DNA from: Kangiella profundi | GTDB taxonomy: Bacteria; Pseudomonadota; Gammaproteobacteria; Enterobacterales; Kangiellaceae | Direction: 5' to 3' | Assembly (NCBI RefSeq): GCF_002838765.1 | Contig: NZ_CP025120.1 | Span: forward strand, 1,302,001-1,366,000 | Length of the DNA: 64,000 bases | Shown: positions 39,794 to 49,023 of the stretch, piece by piece | How the letters are laid out: each line of letters starts with the position of its first letter | Numbering within the stretch: position 1 is the stretch's first letter | Notes under the pieces: model-generated | The model's input: only the letters and a program-made list of their open reading frames with translations | The model's database searches: none | What the model was told of the DNA's origin: nothing | Translations under genes and position numbers: made by a program

Positions 39794-40216
39794 ATGCAAA
39801 ACAATTTTGAGAATCTGACCATCGGCGTTTTTGCCAAGGCGGCCGGGGTCAACGTCGAGACCATCCGGTTCTATCAGCGCAAGGGCCTGCTGCCGAAACC
39901 GGACAAGCCCTATGGCAGCATTCGCCGCTATGGCGAGGCGGATGTGACGCGGGTGCGGTTCGTAAAATCAGCCCAGCGGCTGGGCTTTAGCCTGGATGAA
40001 ATCGCCGAACTGCTCAGATTGGACGATGGCACCCACTGCGAGGAAGCCAGCCACTTGGCCGAGCACAAGCTTCAGGACGTGCGTGAGAAGATAGCCGACC
40101 TGGCGCGCATGGAGGCCGTGCTGTCTGAACTGGTTTGCGCCTGCCATGCGCGGAAGGGGAGCGTGTCCTGTCCGCTGATTGCGTCGCTGCAAGACGGAAC
40201 GAAGCTCGCGGTCTAG
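39794..40216 (+). CDS. merR: Mercury-responsive regulator MerR
   Basis: A 140-residue MerR. The helix-turn-helix reads [20 protein letters not shown], and the metal ligands are C82 (GTHCEE), C117 (CACHA) and C126 (VSCPLIA), all present. The last residues (QDGTKLAV) are a little shorter than and differ from the Tn501/Tn21 form. It is divergent from merT and both represses and activates its promoter. Confidence 0.95.
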   Translation: MQNNFENLTIGVFAKAAGVNVETIRFYQRKGLLPKPDKPYGSIRRYGEADVTRVRFVKSAQRLGFSLDEIAELLRLDDGTHCEEASHLAEHKLQDVREKIADLARMEAVLSELVCACHARKGSVSCPLIASLQDGTKLAV

Positions 40217-40236
40217 GTGCGGGGTTGTCACGGGTT

Positions 40237-40654
40237 GAATTTTGCCTTCCGGGAGCTAAGTCGAGCCGTGCGAACTAACTTTCTTTTAAACTTTATTGGC
40301 GACATAGAGTTAAGACAGACGATTAACGCTGCGACCAACAAAAGCGAAGAATTTAACGGCTTTACGAAGTGGTTATTTTTTGGAGGAGAAGGGATCATAG
40401 CGCAGAATTTGAGATATGAGCAACGCAAAGTAATCAAATACAATCAGCTCGTTGCAAACCTAGTAATTCTTAATAACGTTGATTTAATGACGCGGATACT
40501 TAATGATTTGCAGCAAGAAGGATATGAGATAACTGATGAGATATTAGCTGGTTTTTCACCGTACCGAAATAGTTATATTAATCGCTTTGGTGACTATGCA
40601 GTCGACCTTAAAAGAAAGATTTCCCCATTGAGTTACAAGATAAATATCAAATAA
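40237..40654 (+). pseudogene. tnpA: Tn3-family transposase fragment, right piece (C-terminus)
   Basis: Reads FAFRELSRAVRTNFLLNFIG to NKSEEFNGFTKWLFFGGEGI, and IAQNLRYEQRKVIKYNQLVA, ending YKINIK and TAA at 40652-40654. This is the C-terminus of the Tn3 transposase, matching the end of the protein encoded at 12360-15239 in the same register as the left piece at 36358. It is separated from that piece by the mer segment and the loss of about 75 codons. Confidence 0.86.
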
Positions 40655-40919
40655 GTTTCAACAGGTTGGAAGAGAAGTGGCTGTATTTTACCGGAATCCC
40701 GGCCGATCCTCGTTTAGTAGGGAAGAGTGGAGACTAGAACAAATAGAGTATGTACCGTTTTACATCGAATTGAAATATTAATAGGGTAGCTATGCAATAT
40801 CAGGATTGGAACCACTCACGCCACGCATAGAGCTAAAATATCACGCCACATATAAAGAGCAGGGCATCTAAACGATTCTAATAATGATATTTTGACAGAT
40901 TTAAAGACTGAGATGTTGC

Positions 40920-41174
40920 TTAAGCAATTTCATATAAGGTGCATTCACAACCATTCTCTACAGCGTATACATCTTTAATCTTATGAAGTAGATTCTGCTC
41001 GAAGTAATACTCGGCTGAACTTAGGATTTCCTGGTTTTTGATTTCAAGAAATACATACCTACCCATCCCATCGTAGCCATACCAGCCCCAGCACTTGTCA
41101 TCTTTATTAAATGCTAGGGTGAGTTTAGGATCATCTCGATTGATAATTTCTAGAAATAACTCATGTACCTGCAT
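40920..41174 (-). CDS. Small hypothetical protein
   Basis: An 84-residue ORF, MQVHELFLEIINRDD, then CWGWYGYDGMGRYVFLEI and ENGCECTLYEIA. It is soluble and acidic with aromatic residues clustered in the middle, and has no signal or membrane part. I do not recognise a family. It sits alone between the transposase remnant and the AT-rich cassette. It is probably real because codon use is regular, but unproven. Confidence 0.45.
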   Translation of the reverse strand: MQVHELFLEIINRDDPKLTLAFNKDDKCWGWYGYDGMGRYVFLEIKNQEILSSAEYYFEQNLLHKIKDVYAVENGCECTLYEIA

Positions 41175-41564
41175 ATTGTATTGTCGAGAAAGGGTATCGA
41201 GCTCTATTAATCACATATTTAATGCCTGTTATCAAGCCGTTATAGAACATAATTCTCTATATGAATTTTGCACTAATTTACTTGTAATCCTACGTGCTTT
41301 GAAGCGTATTAGTTGTAATTGAAGTACTTTAGTTGTTAAAAGTGAAGTGTTTTAGTTGGTCATAAATGAGAAGAATTTATCTTTGCTTTTGACTCTTATC
41401 ACTAATTTAACATAATATAAGTTATGCGAACATATGGTTGTGTATATGGTCGGACAAGGTTCTGCATGGATAATGCTCTATTGAGCGTTTGGGATGCTAT
41501 TTTCATAGATTTTGCTAAGCCAGTCATTGATTAATACCCAACAACTGGCTTGCTAATCAGGATT
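41175..41564. other. Gap with direct repeat and a hairpin
   Basis: No gene. It holds the left copy of the 12-bp repeat (41416-41427) and an 8-bp inverted repeat AAGCCAGT / ACTGGCTT (41517-41551, long loop) just below the end of the 41565 gene, possibly its transcript end. Confidence 0.4.
41416..41427 (+). repeat. 12-bp direct repeat, left copy
   Basis: TATAAGTTATGC. The identical sequence in the same orientation is at 43883-43894. The pair brackets the AT-rich three-gene cassette. The repeat could be a target or attachment duplication, or chance in AT-rich DNA. Confidence 0.5.
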
Positions 41565-42158
41565 TTAATTATGGTGAGTTATATTGGTTTTCTTCTTACG
41601 TTTGTACACAGTCACTGCTAACGTCACTACAGTAATTGGTATCAATATATAAAAGTAAATAAACGGTACAGCTTCAGCTAACGGTCCTGTCGTTGATGCT
41701 GGAACAGATTCAATGCAGGATTTTAGCTCTTCTAGGAAATAAATCGCTGTGCCAAAGACTGCAATGTAAATCCCTAGAACTGCTAGAAATGCGATAGCTG
41801 CAGCTGCGCCAACGAATGGCGCTGCCATGACACCGATAAGCCCTAGGCATGTTACCAGCGCGACTGCTAAGTCAGCCATGAGTCCAGCAAGGGCTGATTC
41901 TAAGCTCGCAAAGATTGCTGAACACTCGTCGGGACTACCTGCACACTCCCAAAAGTCGTATAAGGCGTAACTCGCACCTCCTAAAGATGCAATTGACGCT
42001 CCTAAAGCAACTGACGCCACGGTCATAGCAACAGGTGCGGCTCCAACCGTGAAAAATCCAGCGTTTGATGCTGCTGCCGCTCCAACCGCGACTATGGCAG
42101 CAATAAGAGCTACCTGGGCTGCTATTAAAAGCCCATAAAATATATCAAGATCACACAT
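41565..42158 (-). CDS. Ala/Gly-rich multi-helix membrane protein of unknown function
   Basis: A 197-residue protein with about five hydrophobic segments dominated by Ala, Gly and Val (for example LIAAQVALIAAIVAVGAAAA, then ALAGLMADLAVALV), a Cys-containing loop (FWECAGSPDECS), and a short basic C-terminus KRKKKTNITHHN. No family is recognised. The composition recalls small pore-forming or holin-like proteins, but nothing specific shows that. It is third in the leftward order after the FRG gene and the membrane-anchored helical protein. Confidence 0.55.
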   Translation of the reverse strand: MCDLDIFYGLLIAAQVALIAAIVAVGAAAASNAGFFTVGAAPVAMTVASVALGASIASLGGASYALYDFWECAGSPDECSAIFASLESALAGLMADLAVALVTCLGLIGVMAAPFVGAAAAIAFLAVLGIYIAVFGTAIYFLEELKSCIESVPASTTGPLAEAVPFIYFYILIPITVVTLAVTVYKRKKKTNITHHN

Positions 42159-42303
42159 GATATTTCTCCTTTCAGCGTAGGTTTAGTGGGTTTGTTATTA
42201 GTGCTTTTATTATTAATTTAAAAATCTACGCCTACAGAGACTGGACGACAAGAAAAAAGGACGGATTTGGAAATGAATTTACAATTATCGCTGAAGGAGG
42301 AAA

Positions 42304-42321
42304 GGGGCAGTTAACCGCCCC
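42304..42321 (-). terminator. Possible terminator after the 42387 gene
   Basis: GGGGC hairpin with GTTAAC at its centre, followed on the minus strand by TTT. It lies about 66 bases below the stop of the membrane-anchored helical gene. It may separate that gene pair from the one at 41565. Confidence 0.4.
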
Positions 42322-42386
42322 ACTCTAGTATGATTTAAGTAATTTGCTCTGTTCCCATTAATTTCCTTTTGCTAAACACTTTTTTA

Positions 42387-42887
42387 CTATAATTCATGCT
42401 CATCCAGCCCAAAACCTTTTTTCCTTAGGTCGTTTAAATATTCCCTAACTTGAATTTGAAATTTAGAAAATAAATCATTTTCTTTCTCTAATATTTTAGT
42501 TTCATTTCTTCTTAATTTCATATATGCATTTGTTAGCACTGTATAATAACTATTCGCTGACTCAACAAGAGCAAGATTGTTAATAAGTAGTTGTAAATTA
42601 TTTAAAGACCTATAACCATTTAAGTAATAATCAGTAGCTTTATCAAAGTTAACTTCTGCACCGCCTTTAATTCTTGACCTTATTATCATTATTTCTCTTA
42701 TTAACTCTTCGCTATCAACAATAAAATTAAGGAGGATTTCTTTATACTCTAAATAAAGTTTCTCGTAATACTCTCTTTTTTTATCGTTATCTATTTGATT
42801 AGATACTAACTTCGATTTTATAAATTCTATAGCAGCATAAAGAAAATACCCTACCACTACTGAAATCGTTGGAACCCAAACATCCAT
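42387..42887 (-). CDS. Membrane-anchored helical protein next to FRG-domain gene
   Basis: About 166 residues from ATG 42887 (GGAG 8 bases upstream; ATG 42899 also possible). One N-terminal membrane helix (WVPTISVVVGYFLYAAIEFI) is followed by a long charged, largely helical cytosolic part (KKREYYEKLYLEYKEILLNF and on to VREYLNDLRKKGFGL). No known domain. It starts 30 bases after the FRG gene's stop, so the two probably form an operon. The partner-like arrangement of a soluble FRG protein with a membrane-anchored coil is what many antiphage or toxin pairs look like, but that is inference. Confidence 0.6.
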   Translation of the reverse strand: MDVWVPTISVVVGYFLYAAIEFIKSKLVSNQIDNDKKREYYEKLYLEYKEILLNFIVDSEELIREIMIIRSRIKGGAEVNFDKATDYYLNGYRSLNNLQLLINNLALVESANSYYTVLTNAYMKLRRNETKILEKENDLFSKFQIQVREYLNDLRKKGFGLDEHEL

Positions 42888-42917
42888 GACTATCTCCATA
42901 ATTATTATTTCAAAAGT

Positions 42918-43736
42918 TTAAATATCAAATGATTTGCAAGCGAAGGTTTCTATTAATGAGTCTTCAGAGTTAAATAAAACATAATCATTAATGTTGAAAT
43001 CCATTATTCTTCTTAAAAACTCTTTCCTAAATTTGTTTTTTATTATAATTTTTGTGACCTTGTGTCTATTTGACTCATCTCTAAGGCAATCCATGAAATT
43101 CATTAACGTTACAGACTCTAATGCTAATCCTTCTCCGTAATAATTCTTTACACCAGAAACTGTATAATTAGCCTGCTGTAAAAAGTGTCTTCTATGGGTA
43201 GTTATATAAGGCCCAATCACATTTGTTATAGGTGATGAAACTCCCCTACCATTACTTTCTCTAAAGTTCTCTTGAAAGCAGTATACTGCTCCATCGCATT
43301 CTCCCTTCATATCCTTTAAACAAAAATATAGTGCTACTATAGGTGACATCGACCAATCTATTAATGGAGAAGGAAAACCATGGTGACGTAAATAAATCAA
43401 CAGCTCTAACCATAAAAGCTCTAAATTACTGCTTCTAGTGTTTTCACTTAAAACTTCTCTTCTAATTTCTTCTATTCCTCCTCTTGGGAGTTCCCACTTC
43501 TCATTCTTGAAGGAATTAAGTTCATCAATAAAATGATTTATCCTGTTGTAATAATTAACTAGATCAAAAGTTTTTGCCCCCGCTCTCCTTTCTAGTGTTG
43601 ACCTAATCCCCCATTTTTTATCCCCTTCTCCTCTGAATAAAACACTGAACCCATTGTACATATCACCATGCATTGATATTTCTTCAAACTTTTTCATTAA
43701 GCTATTCCAGCTTCTTATAGTTGTTTCCTCAATCAT
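42918..43736 (-). CDS. FRG-domain protein
   Basis: About 272 residues from ATG 43736 (GAGAG upstream; ATG 43754 is an alternative start without a ribosome site). The FRG domain (named for its Phe-Arg-Gly motif) is visible as VLFRGEGDKKWGIRSTLERR near residues 33-52 and RHHGFPSPLIDWSMSPIVAL near residues 120-140. FRG proteins are widespread on mobile DNA and several occur in antiphage or toxin loci; the activity is unknown. The gene is very AT-rich, unlike its flanks, which points to transfer. A single-gene toxin is the alternative. Confidence 0.78.
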   Translation of the reverse strand: MIEETTIRSWNSLMKKFEEISMHGDMYNGFSVLFRGEGDKKWGIRSTLERRAGAKTFDLVNYYNRINHFIDELNSFKNEKWELPRGGIEEIRREVLSENTRSSNLELLWLELLIYLRHHGFPSPLIDWSMSPIVALYFCLKDMKGECDGAVYCFQENFRESNGRGVSSPITNVIGPYITTHRRHFLQQANYTVSGVKNYYGEGLALESVTLMNFMDCLRDESNRHKVTKIIIKNKFRKEFLRRIMDFNINDYVLFNSEDSLIETFACKSFDI

Positions 43737-43866
43737 TTTATTCTCTCTACCCATTCAAAAAACATTTCTAACTAATTTATGAAATGTAAAATCTCATTTT
43801 TTTTCAAAAAAATCAAAAAAAGATAGTTTCAATACTCACCTCCATCTTTAATGGCTTGTAAGCAAT

Positions 43867-43892
43867 ATAACTTATTGATAATTATAAGTTAT
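43867..43892. promoter_or_regulatory. 9-bp inverted repeat upstream of the porin gene
   Basis: ATAACTTAT and ATAAGTTAT with an 8-base spacer, about 95 bases before the porin start. It looks like a binding site of a dimeric regulator (TetR-like size) and also overlaps the right copy of the 12-bp repeat. Function unknown. Confidence 0.4.
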
Positions 43893-43894
43893 GC
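43883..43894 (+). repeat. 12-bp direct repeat, right copy
   Basis: TATAAGTTATGC, identical to 41416-41427 and in the same orientation, at the border between the AT-rich cassette and the porin-transporter operon. Confidence 0.5.
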
Positions 43895-43986
43895 AATACA
43901 TGCTTGAAGTTTGAGTGCCCCACATTTGATCTATCCCACCCAGCTTGTATAGTGGTTAAGAGATATTTGCTGTTCAGGGAGATCGC

Positions 43987-45090
43987 ATGTCACATTGTTT
44001 ATCTGCTCTAACTGTCCTTTCTTTAAGCTTTCTGGCTTTCCAACCTACCGCTGTGTCCGCTGAAGAAGAAACTGATGTTAATATTGGTGGCGCTGTCCGT
44101 CTGAACTATAACTGGAAAGATTATGGTGATGATGACGACGGTGCTTTTGACTTTGAGTTGTTTGCTGTTGATGTTGATGTGATTCGTGGTAACTGGTTTG
44201 TTGATGCTCAGTTTCGTTTCTATCAAACCTTTGATGCGGTTCATCATGCTGAAATTGGATATCGATTCAGTGATGAGGATACGGTAGTCGCTGGCGTCAG
44301 TCAGGTGCCTTTCGGTATTAGCCCCTATGCCTCGCATGGATTCTGGTTTGGCGGTACTTATTACCTCGGATTCGAGGATGATTACGATACTGGAGTCAAA
44401 TGGACACATACCGTTGATGAATGGACCTTTGATACGGCCTACTTCTTTAATAGCGAATACGATGATTCGAGTCGTTATGGGCGTTATTCATTTGATATTG
44501 CGAGCATTGATGGACGTGATAATAAAGAGGATGGCCAGGCTAATTTTAGAGCGCAATATGCATTGGGCGATCATACGATAGGCGCTTCCCTTCAAGCAGG
44601 AAAAATCAGAAATAATACGACTAACTCTTTAGGAAACCATTACGCAGGCGCTGTTCATTTTGATGGCCATTTTGGTAGCTGGAATCTTCAATTACAGCAT
44701 ATTTATTACGATTTTGAGCAGGCGCCTGAATTACAGACTGCTGACGGTCGAATTGCCATGTCGGCATTTGATTTCCCTTTCGAAATTGCCACTGAAGCAA
44801 ACGTTACCAGCTTTAATGTGGCTAAGTCCTTTGATATCGGAAATGAATTTGTTGATAGAGTTGTCTGCTATAACGACTTTACCTACACCGCTACACCCAA
44901 TGAATTTCAACTCACAGATTCAATTCAAAACGTCACTGGTTGCACCCTCATAAAAGGTGGTCTTTATACTTATATTGACTGGATCGCTGGTAAAAACATG
45001 TGGTTTGCTGGCGGACCTGGTATAGGTGTCTACGATGGGCCTGAAAAGTGGCATTCACGCCTAAACATTAACATTGGTTATTACTTCTAG
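43987..45090 (+). CDS. Outer-membrane porin-like beta-barrel protein
   Basis: A 367-residue secreted protein. The signal peptide (about 1-25) ends PTAVSAEEE. The mature part has alternating, aromatic-rich strands (VNIGGAVRLNYNWKDYG, WFVDAQFRFYQTF, WHSRLNINIGYYF at the end), typical of a 16-strand-like porin with the final aromatic residue (F). It precedes the BCCT transporter by only 9 bases, so the two should be co-transcribed; it may let the same solute through the outer membrane. No family name can be given. Confidence 0.72.
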   Translation: MSHCLSALTVLSLSFLAFQPTAVSAEEETDVNIGGAVRLNYNWKDYGDDDDGAFDFELFAVDVDVIRGNWFVDAQFRFYQTFDAVHHAEIGYRFSDEDTVVAGVSQVPFGISPYASHGFWFGGTYYLGFEDDYDTGVKWTHTVDEWTFDTAYFFNSEYDDSSRYGRYSFDIASIDGRDNKEDGQANFRAQYALGDHTIGASLQAGKIRNNTTNSLGNHYAGAVHFDGHFGSWNLQLQHIYYDFEQAPELQTADGRIAMSAFDFPFEIATEANVTSFNVAKSFDIGNEFVDRVVCYNDFTYTATPNEFQLTDSIQNVTGCTLIKGGLYTYIDWIAGKNMWFAGGPGIGVYDGPEKWHSRLNINIGYYF

Positions 45091-45099
45091 GGAGAATCC

Positions 45100-46716
45100 A
45101 TGAGTCAACAAAACGACCCTAATACTCCGCAAAATCCATTGCATGAAAGGTTTGATACTGATCATGAAATAGGCGAAAACAATGTCGAAATACTGGGTAT
45201 GGATCTGCATAACCCGGTATTTTTTGCATCATCTTTTTTCGTTATCTTCTTTGTTCTTTTAACCCTGCTATTTCCCGACAGATCCGGGGCTTATTATGAG
45301 GCAGCCAAGTCTTGGTCTATCGAAAATTTTGATTGGTTGTTTATGATCAGCGGTAACGTGTTTGTGATTTTCTGTATTGTGTTGCTGTTGTCGCCGTACG
45401 GTAAAATCCGTATCGGCGGTAAAAAAGCGAAACCGGATTTTAGTGTTCTGTCCTGGTTTGCCATGCTATTCGCTGCTGGTATGGGTATTGGGTTAATGTT
45501 CTGGAGTGTGGCAGAACCTGTTGGCTATTACACCAACTGGGCTGGAACCCCCTTCAATGTGCCGCCCGGAACTCCAGAAGCTCGTGAATTAGCGATGGGT
45601 GCGACCATGTTCCATTGGGGTCTACATCCCTGGGGTATTTATGCGGTCGTTGCCCTCTCCCTCGCCTTCTTTTCCTATAACTGCAACATGCCACTAACCA
45701 TTCGTTCCAGCTTTTATCCGTTATTCGGTGAGCGTGTTTGGGGTACGGTCGGCAATGTCATCGATACCATTGCCGTGTTAGCCACGATATTTGGTTTAGC
45801 GACTTCGTTAGGATTTGGTGCGCAACAGGCGGCAGGTGGTCTGCATTATCTGTTTAATGACATTCCTAATAACATTACAACACAAATGGCTATCATATTT
45901 GGGGTTACCGTCATTGCTATATTCTCAGTTATCAGAGGCCTAGAGGGCGGAGTAAAAGTTCTGAGTAACATCAACATGTCGTTAGCTGCCCTACTCATGA
46001 TTTTTGTGATTATTGCAGGCTCCACTGTGCTCATTCTTAATGGAATTGGTAAAACTTTGTGGGTGTATATTGAGAATATTGTGCCGTTGAGCAATTGGGT
46101 TGGTAGAGAAGATAAGACTTTTTATACCGGCTGGACAATTTTCTATTGGGCCTGGTGGATTTCATGGTCGCCATTTGTGGGTATGTTTATCGCACGAGTT
46201 TCTAAAGGTCGAACTGTAAGGCAGTTTATTGCTGCAGTTCTAATTATCCCAACACTTTTAAGCGCTGTGTGGATGACCACATTTGGCACAATGGGTTTAG
46301 AGCAAGTCCAAAATCAAGTTGGCGAATTAGCTAATGGCATTACAGACAAGTCACTGGCTCTTTTCCAAATGTTGGAAAATTTACCTTATGGTATCGTTAC
46401 TTCAATCATCGCAATTATCCTGGTTTTGGTGTTCTTTATCACCTCCTCTGACTCAGGATCATTGGTTATCGACAGTATTACCGCTGGCGGTAAGGTTGAT
46501 GCACCAGTCACTCAAAGAGTTTATTGGGCAGTGATGGAAGGCGTTATTGCCGCTGTACTGCTTTTTGGTGGCGGAAAAGAGGCTTTGGGTGCTTTGCAGG
46601 CTGCGGCGATTACCGTTGGTCTGCCCTTCTCTATCGTGCTGCTTCTGATGTGTGTCAGTTTATTTATTGGGTTAAGAGCTGCCTACAACCTTAATTATAA
46701 AAATGCAGATGACTAG
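45100..46716 (+). CDS. BCCT-family transporter (betaine/choline/carnitine type)
   Basis: A 538-residue inner-membrane transporter with about 12 helices. The family signatures are visible: GLMFWSVAEPVGYYTNW and, in the substrate-binding region, FYWAWWISWSPFVGMFIARV followed by SKGRTVRQF. BCCT proteins import betaine, choline or carnitine with Na+ or H+. It follows a porin gene and is closed by a strong hairpin terminator. The exact substrate is not evident. Confidence 0.92.
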   Translation: MSQQNDPNTPQNPLHERFDTDHEIGENNVEILGMDLHNPVFFASSFFVIFFVLLTLLFPDRSGAYYEAAKSWSIENFDWLFMISGNVFVIFCIVLLLSPYGKIRIGGKKAKPDFSVLSWFAMLFAAGMGIGLMFWSVAEPVGYYTNWAGTPFNVPPGTPEARELAMGATMFHWGLHPWGIYAVVALSLAFFSYNCNMPLTIRSSFYPLFGERVWGTVGNVIDTIAVLATIFGLATSLGFGAQQAAGGLHYLFNDIPNNITTQMAIIFGVTVIAIFSVIRGLEGGVKVLSNINMSLAALLMIFVIIAGSTVLILNGIGKTLWVYIENIVPLSNWVGREDKTFYTGWTIFYWAWWISWSPFVGMFIARVSKGRTVRQFIAAVLIIPTLLSAVWMTTFGTMGLEQVQNQVGELANGITDKSLALFQMLENLPYGIVTSIIAIILVLVFFITSSDSGSLVIDSITAGGKVDAPVTQRVYWAVMEGVIAAVLLFGGGKEALGALQAAAITVGLPFSIVLLLMCVSLFIGLRAAYNLNYKNADD

Positions 46717-46728
46717 AAAATTAATTTA

Positions 46729-46753
46729 AAAAGCCCCGTCAGGGGCTTTAATT
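46729..46753 (+). terminator. Rho-independent terminator after the BCCT gene
   Basis: AAAAGCCCC-GTCA-GGGGCTTT stem with an adjoining A/T run on both sides, directly after the BCCT stop. The A-run at the left makes it usable in both directions. Confidence 0.85.
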
Positions 46754-46850
46754 TGGCCAGTTATCCTTATCATTTATAGGAGAGGAGCGCAGTTTTTTAC
46801 TCTGTTTATTTGTGCCATACTTTGCACTCTAAATTATCGAGTTATTAAAC

Positions 46851-47591
46851 ATGCTTACAGAACAAGAGCTTATTCACTATAGCCGTCATATTATCTTGCC
46901 TAAAATTGATGAAGAGGGTCAGGCAAGAATCAAACAATCTAAAGTTCTCATCATAGGAATGGGAGGCTTAGGCTCGCCAGTTGCCTTGTATCTGGCTGCT
47001 GCGGGAGTTGGTCACCTATATATTGCAGACCATGACAAAGTTGAACGCTCAAACCTGCAACGCCAGATAATTCATACACTCAACAGCTTAAATCAAACAA
47101 AAGTCGACTCAGCTAAGTCAACCATTGAGCATTTAAATCCGTGGGTTCAGGTAACATGCATTGCTGATAAACTCGAAGGAGAACAACTTGAATCAATGAT
47201 CGCCAAAGTCGATGTGGTGATTGATTGTTGTGATAATTTTGCGACTCGATTTGCAGTCAACCGAGCATCAGTGAAGCATGCTAAGCCCTTAGTATCAGGT
47301 GCTGCTATTAGATTTGAAGGACAGGTAGCAGTGTTTAATTACAATGAATTATCGCCTTGCTATCAATGTCTTTACCAACCAGACATTCAGCTTGATGAAA
47401 ACTGTTTTGATCAAGGTGTTCTATCACCTGTAGTAGGAACCATAGGCACTTTACAAGCGACAGAAGCCTTAAAAATCATCTCCGGTGCAGGCCAGGTAGC
47501 GGACGGGCAGCTACTAGTTTACGATGCCTTAAGCTTTGACTTTAGAAAAATGAAAGTCGCTAAAGATATCAGCTGCCCAGTCTGTTCTTGA
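46851..47591 (+). CDS. ThiF/MoeB-family adenylyltransferase
   Basis: A 246-residue E1-like enzyme that adenylates the C-terminal Gly of a sulfur carrier (MoaD or ThiS). It has the ATP-binding loop GMGGLGSPVALYLAAAGVGH (about 38-57), the DNLQRQ-type motif SNLQRQIIHT, the FDNFATR region CCDNFATRFAVNR, and two Cys pairs for zinc (CYQCLYQ and the final CPVCS). MoeB and ThiF cannot be separated from sequence alone; no carrier gene is adjacent. Confidence 0.87.
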   Translation: MLTEQELIHYSRHIILPKIDEEGQARIKQSKVLIIGMGGLGSPVALYLAAAGVGHLYIADHDKVERSNLQRQIIHTLNSLNQTKVDSAKSTIEHLNPWVQVTCIADKLEGEQLESMIAKVDVVIDCCDNFATRFAVNRASVKHAKPLVSGAAIRFEGQVAVFNYNELSPCYQCLYQPDIQLDENCFDQGVLSPVVGTIGTLQATEALKIISGAGQVADGQLLVYDALSFDFRKMKVAKDISCPVCS

Positions 47592-47607
47592 TCAGCATCA
47601 CCGCTTA

Positions 47608-49011
47608 TCAAGAGCCATTAATCAAGATATGGACCCAAATGCTGGCTGCATAACCTAAGGCAATCACTGGCGTCCATTTCAGGTGAGTCATGAATGTATA
47701 GTGGCCACGTGCCTGGCCCATCAATGCAATACCTGCTGCTGAGCCGACCGAAAGTAAACTACCACCAACACCTGCAGTTAATGTCACCAGTAGCCACTGC
47801 GCATGCGACATATCTGGTTGCATAGTCAGCACCGCAAACATGACTGGAATATTATCCACAATGGATGACAATATACCGACTAAAACGTTAGCTGGTGTTG
47901 CTCCAAGTTCGCCATACATATAGCTTGATGCCATGCCTAAGTACCCTAAGAAACCTAAACCACCCACGGCCAGAATCACACCGTAGAAGAAGAACAATGT
48001 GTCCCACTCGGCTTGTGCTATACGGTCAAAAATATCGTAAGGCCTTTGAGTTGATACGCTAGTAGGATTTTCTTCAGTTTCTTTTTTGTGTTGTTTGCGT
48101 AAGAAAAAGCCATAGAACTTCAGGAATCCAAGTCCGAGCATCATACCGATAGCTGGTGGCAAGTGCAGGAAGTTGTGGAACGAAATCGCTGTAATAATAG
48201 TTAACAGGAATAGACCTACAATGATTAAGCCACCCTGCTTTATCTGCGCATGACTCCCCGCTTCTATTGGCTTAGGTTTACCATTCATTATCGCAAACTG
48301 CATGATAATTGCCGGAACCAGGAAATTAACTAAGGATGGAATAAATAGCGCAAAGAATTCTGAGAATTCAACCATACCTTTTTGCCAGACCATCAGTGTT
48401 GTGATGTCACCAAACGGGCTAAAAGCACCGCCTGCGTTAGCTGCAACCACAATGTTTATGCAGCTAAGGCCAACAAATTTTGCATGACCGTTCCCGACTG
48501 CTAATACAACAGAACACATGATCAATGCTGTGGTCAGGTTATCGGCTATTGGTGAAATAAAGAATGCCAGAATCCCGGTCATCCAGAACAGCTGCTTGTA
48601 GGTAAAACCTTTATTGACCAACCAGTCACGCAAAGCGTCAAAGACATCACGTTCAATCATGGCATTGATATAGGTCATCGCCACAAGTAGGAAGAAAAAT
48701 AGCTCTGCGTATTCCAAGAAGTTGTGGCGCACCGCTTCTTCAGCTAGCTGAGACATACCATGCTGATGATAGACAATCCCAATGACCAGCCAGATTAAAC
48801 CTGCTGCAACCAAGATCGGTTTAGATTTTCTCAGGTGAATTTTTTCTTCGAAAATAACCAGCGAATAAGCTAGAACAAAGATGGCTATGGCTAAAAAGCC
48901 AACCCAATGGTCGGTTAAATTAAGTAAAGTATTGGTTGAGACATCTGCTGCAAGCAATTGAAAAGGAAAGAGTAATAAAGCTAAAAATAGAAAATATGAA
49001 TGCTTTTTCAT
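47608..49011 (-). CDS. nhaD: NhaD-type Na+/H+ antiporter
   Basis: Sodium/proton antiporter of the NhaD family, about 467 residues from ATG 49011 (MKKHSYFLFLALLLFP; ATG 49023 is an alternative). Some 12 helices. Conserved pieces are NAMIERDVFDALRDWLVNKG, FFISPIADNLTTAL and AANAGGAFSPFGDITTLMVW, the last with the polar residues of the ion site, and IVDNIPVMFAVL. It expels Na+ in alkaline or salty conditions and suits a marine or halotolerant host. Convergent with the MoeB/ThiF gene. Confidence 0.9.
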   Translation of the reverse strand: MKKHSYFLFLALLLFPFQLLAADVSTNTLLNLTDHWVGFLAIAIFVLAYSLVIFEEKIHLRKSKPILVAAGLIWLVIGIVYHQHGMSQLAEEAVRHNFLEYAELFFFLLVAMTYINAMIERDVFDALRDWLVNKGFTYKQLFWMTGILAFFISPIADNLTTALIMCSVVLAVGNGHAKFVGLSCINIVVAANAGGAFSPFGDITTLMVWQKGMVEFSEFFALFIPSLVNFLVPAIIMQFAIMNGKPKPIEAGSHAQIKQGGLIIVGLFLLTIITAISFHNFLHLPPAIGMMLGLGFLKFYGFFLRKQHKKETEENPTSVSTQRPYDIFDRIAQAEWDTLFFFYGVILAVGGLGFLGYLGMASSYMYGELGATPANVLVGILSSIVDNIPVMFAVLTMQPDMSHAQWLLVTLTAGVGGSLLSVGSAAGIALMGQARGHYTFMTHLKWTPVIALGYAASIWVHILINGS

Positions 49012-49023
49012 GGTGATGACCAT

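Noticed and set aside
40217..40236. Start of the 40217-40654 frame as a genuine gene start
   Set aside because: The first codons come from DNA after merR; homology to the transposase begins only near 40237, so it is a fusion of unrelated sequence.
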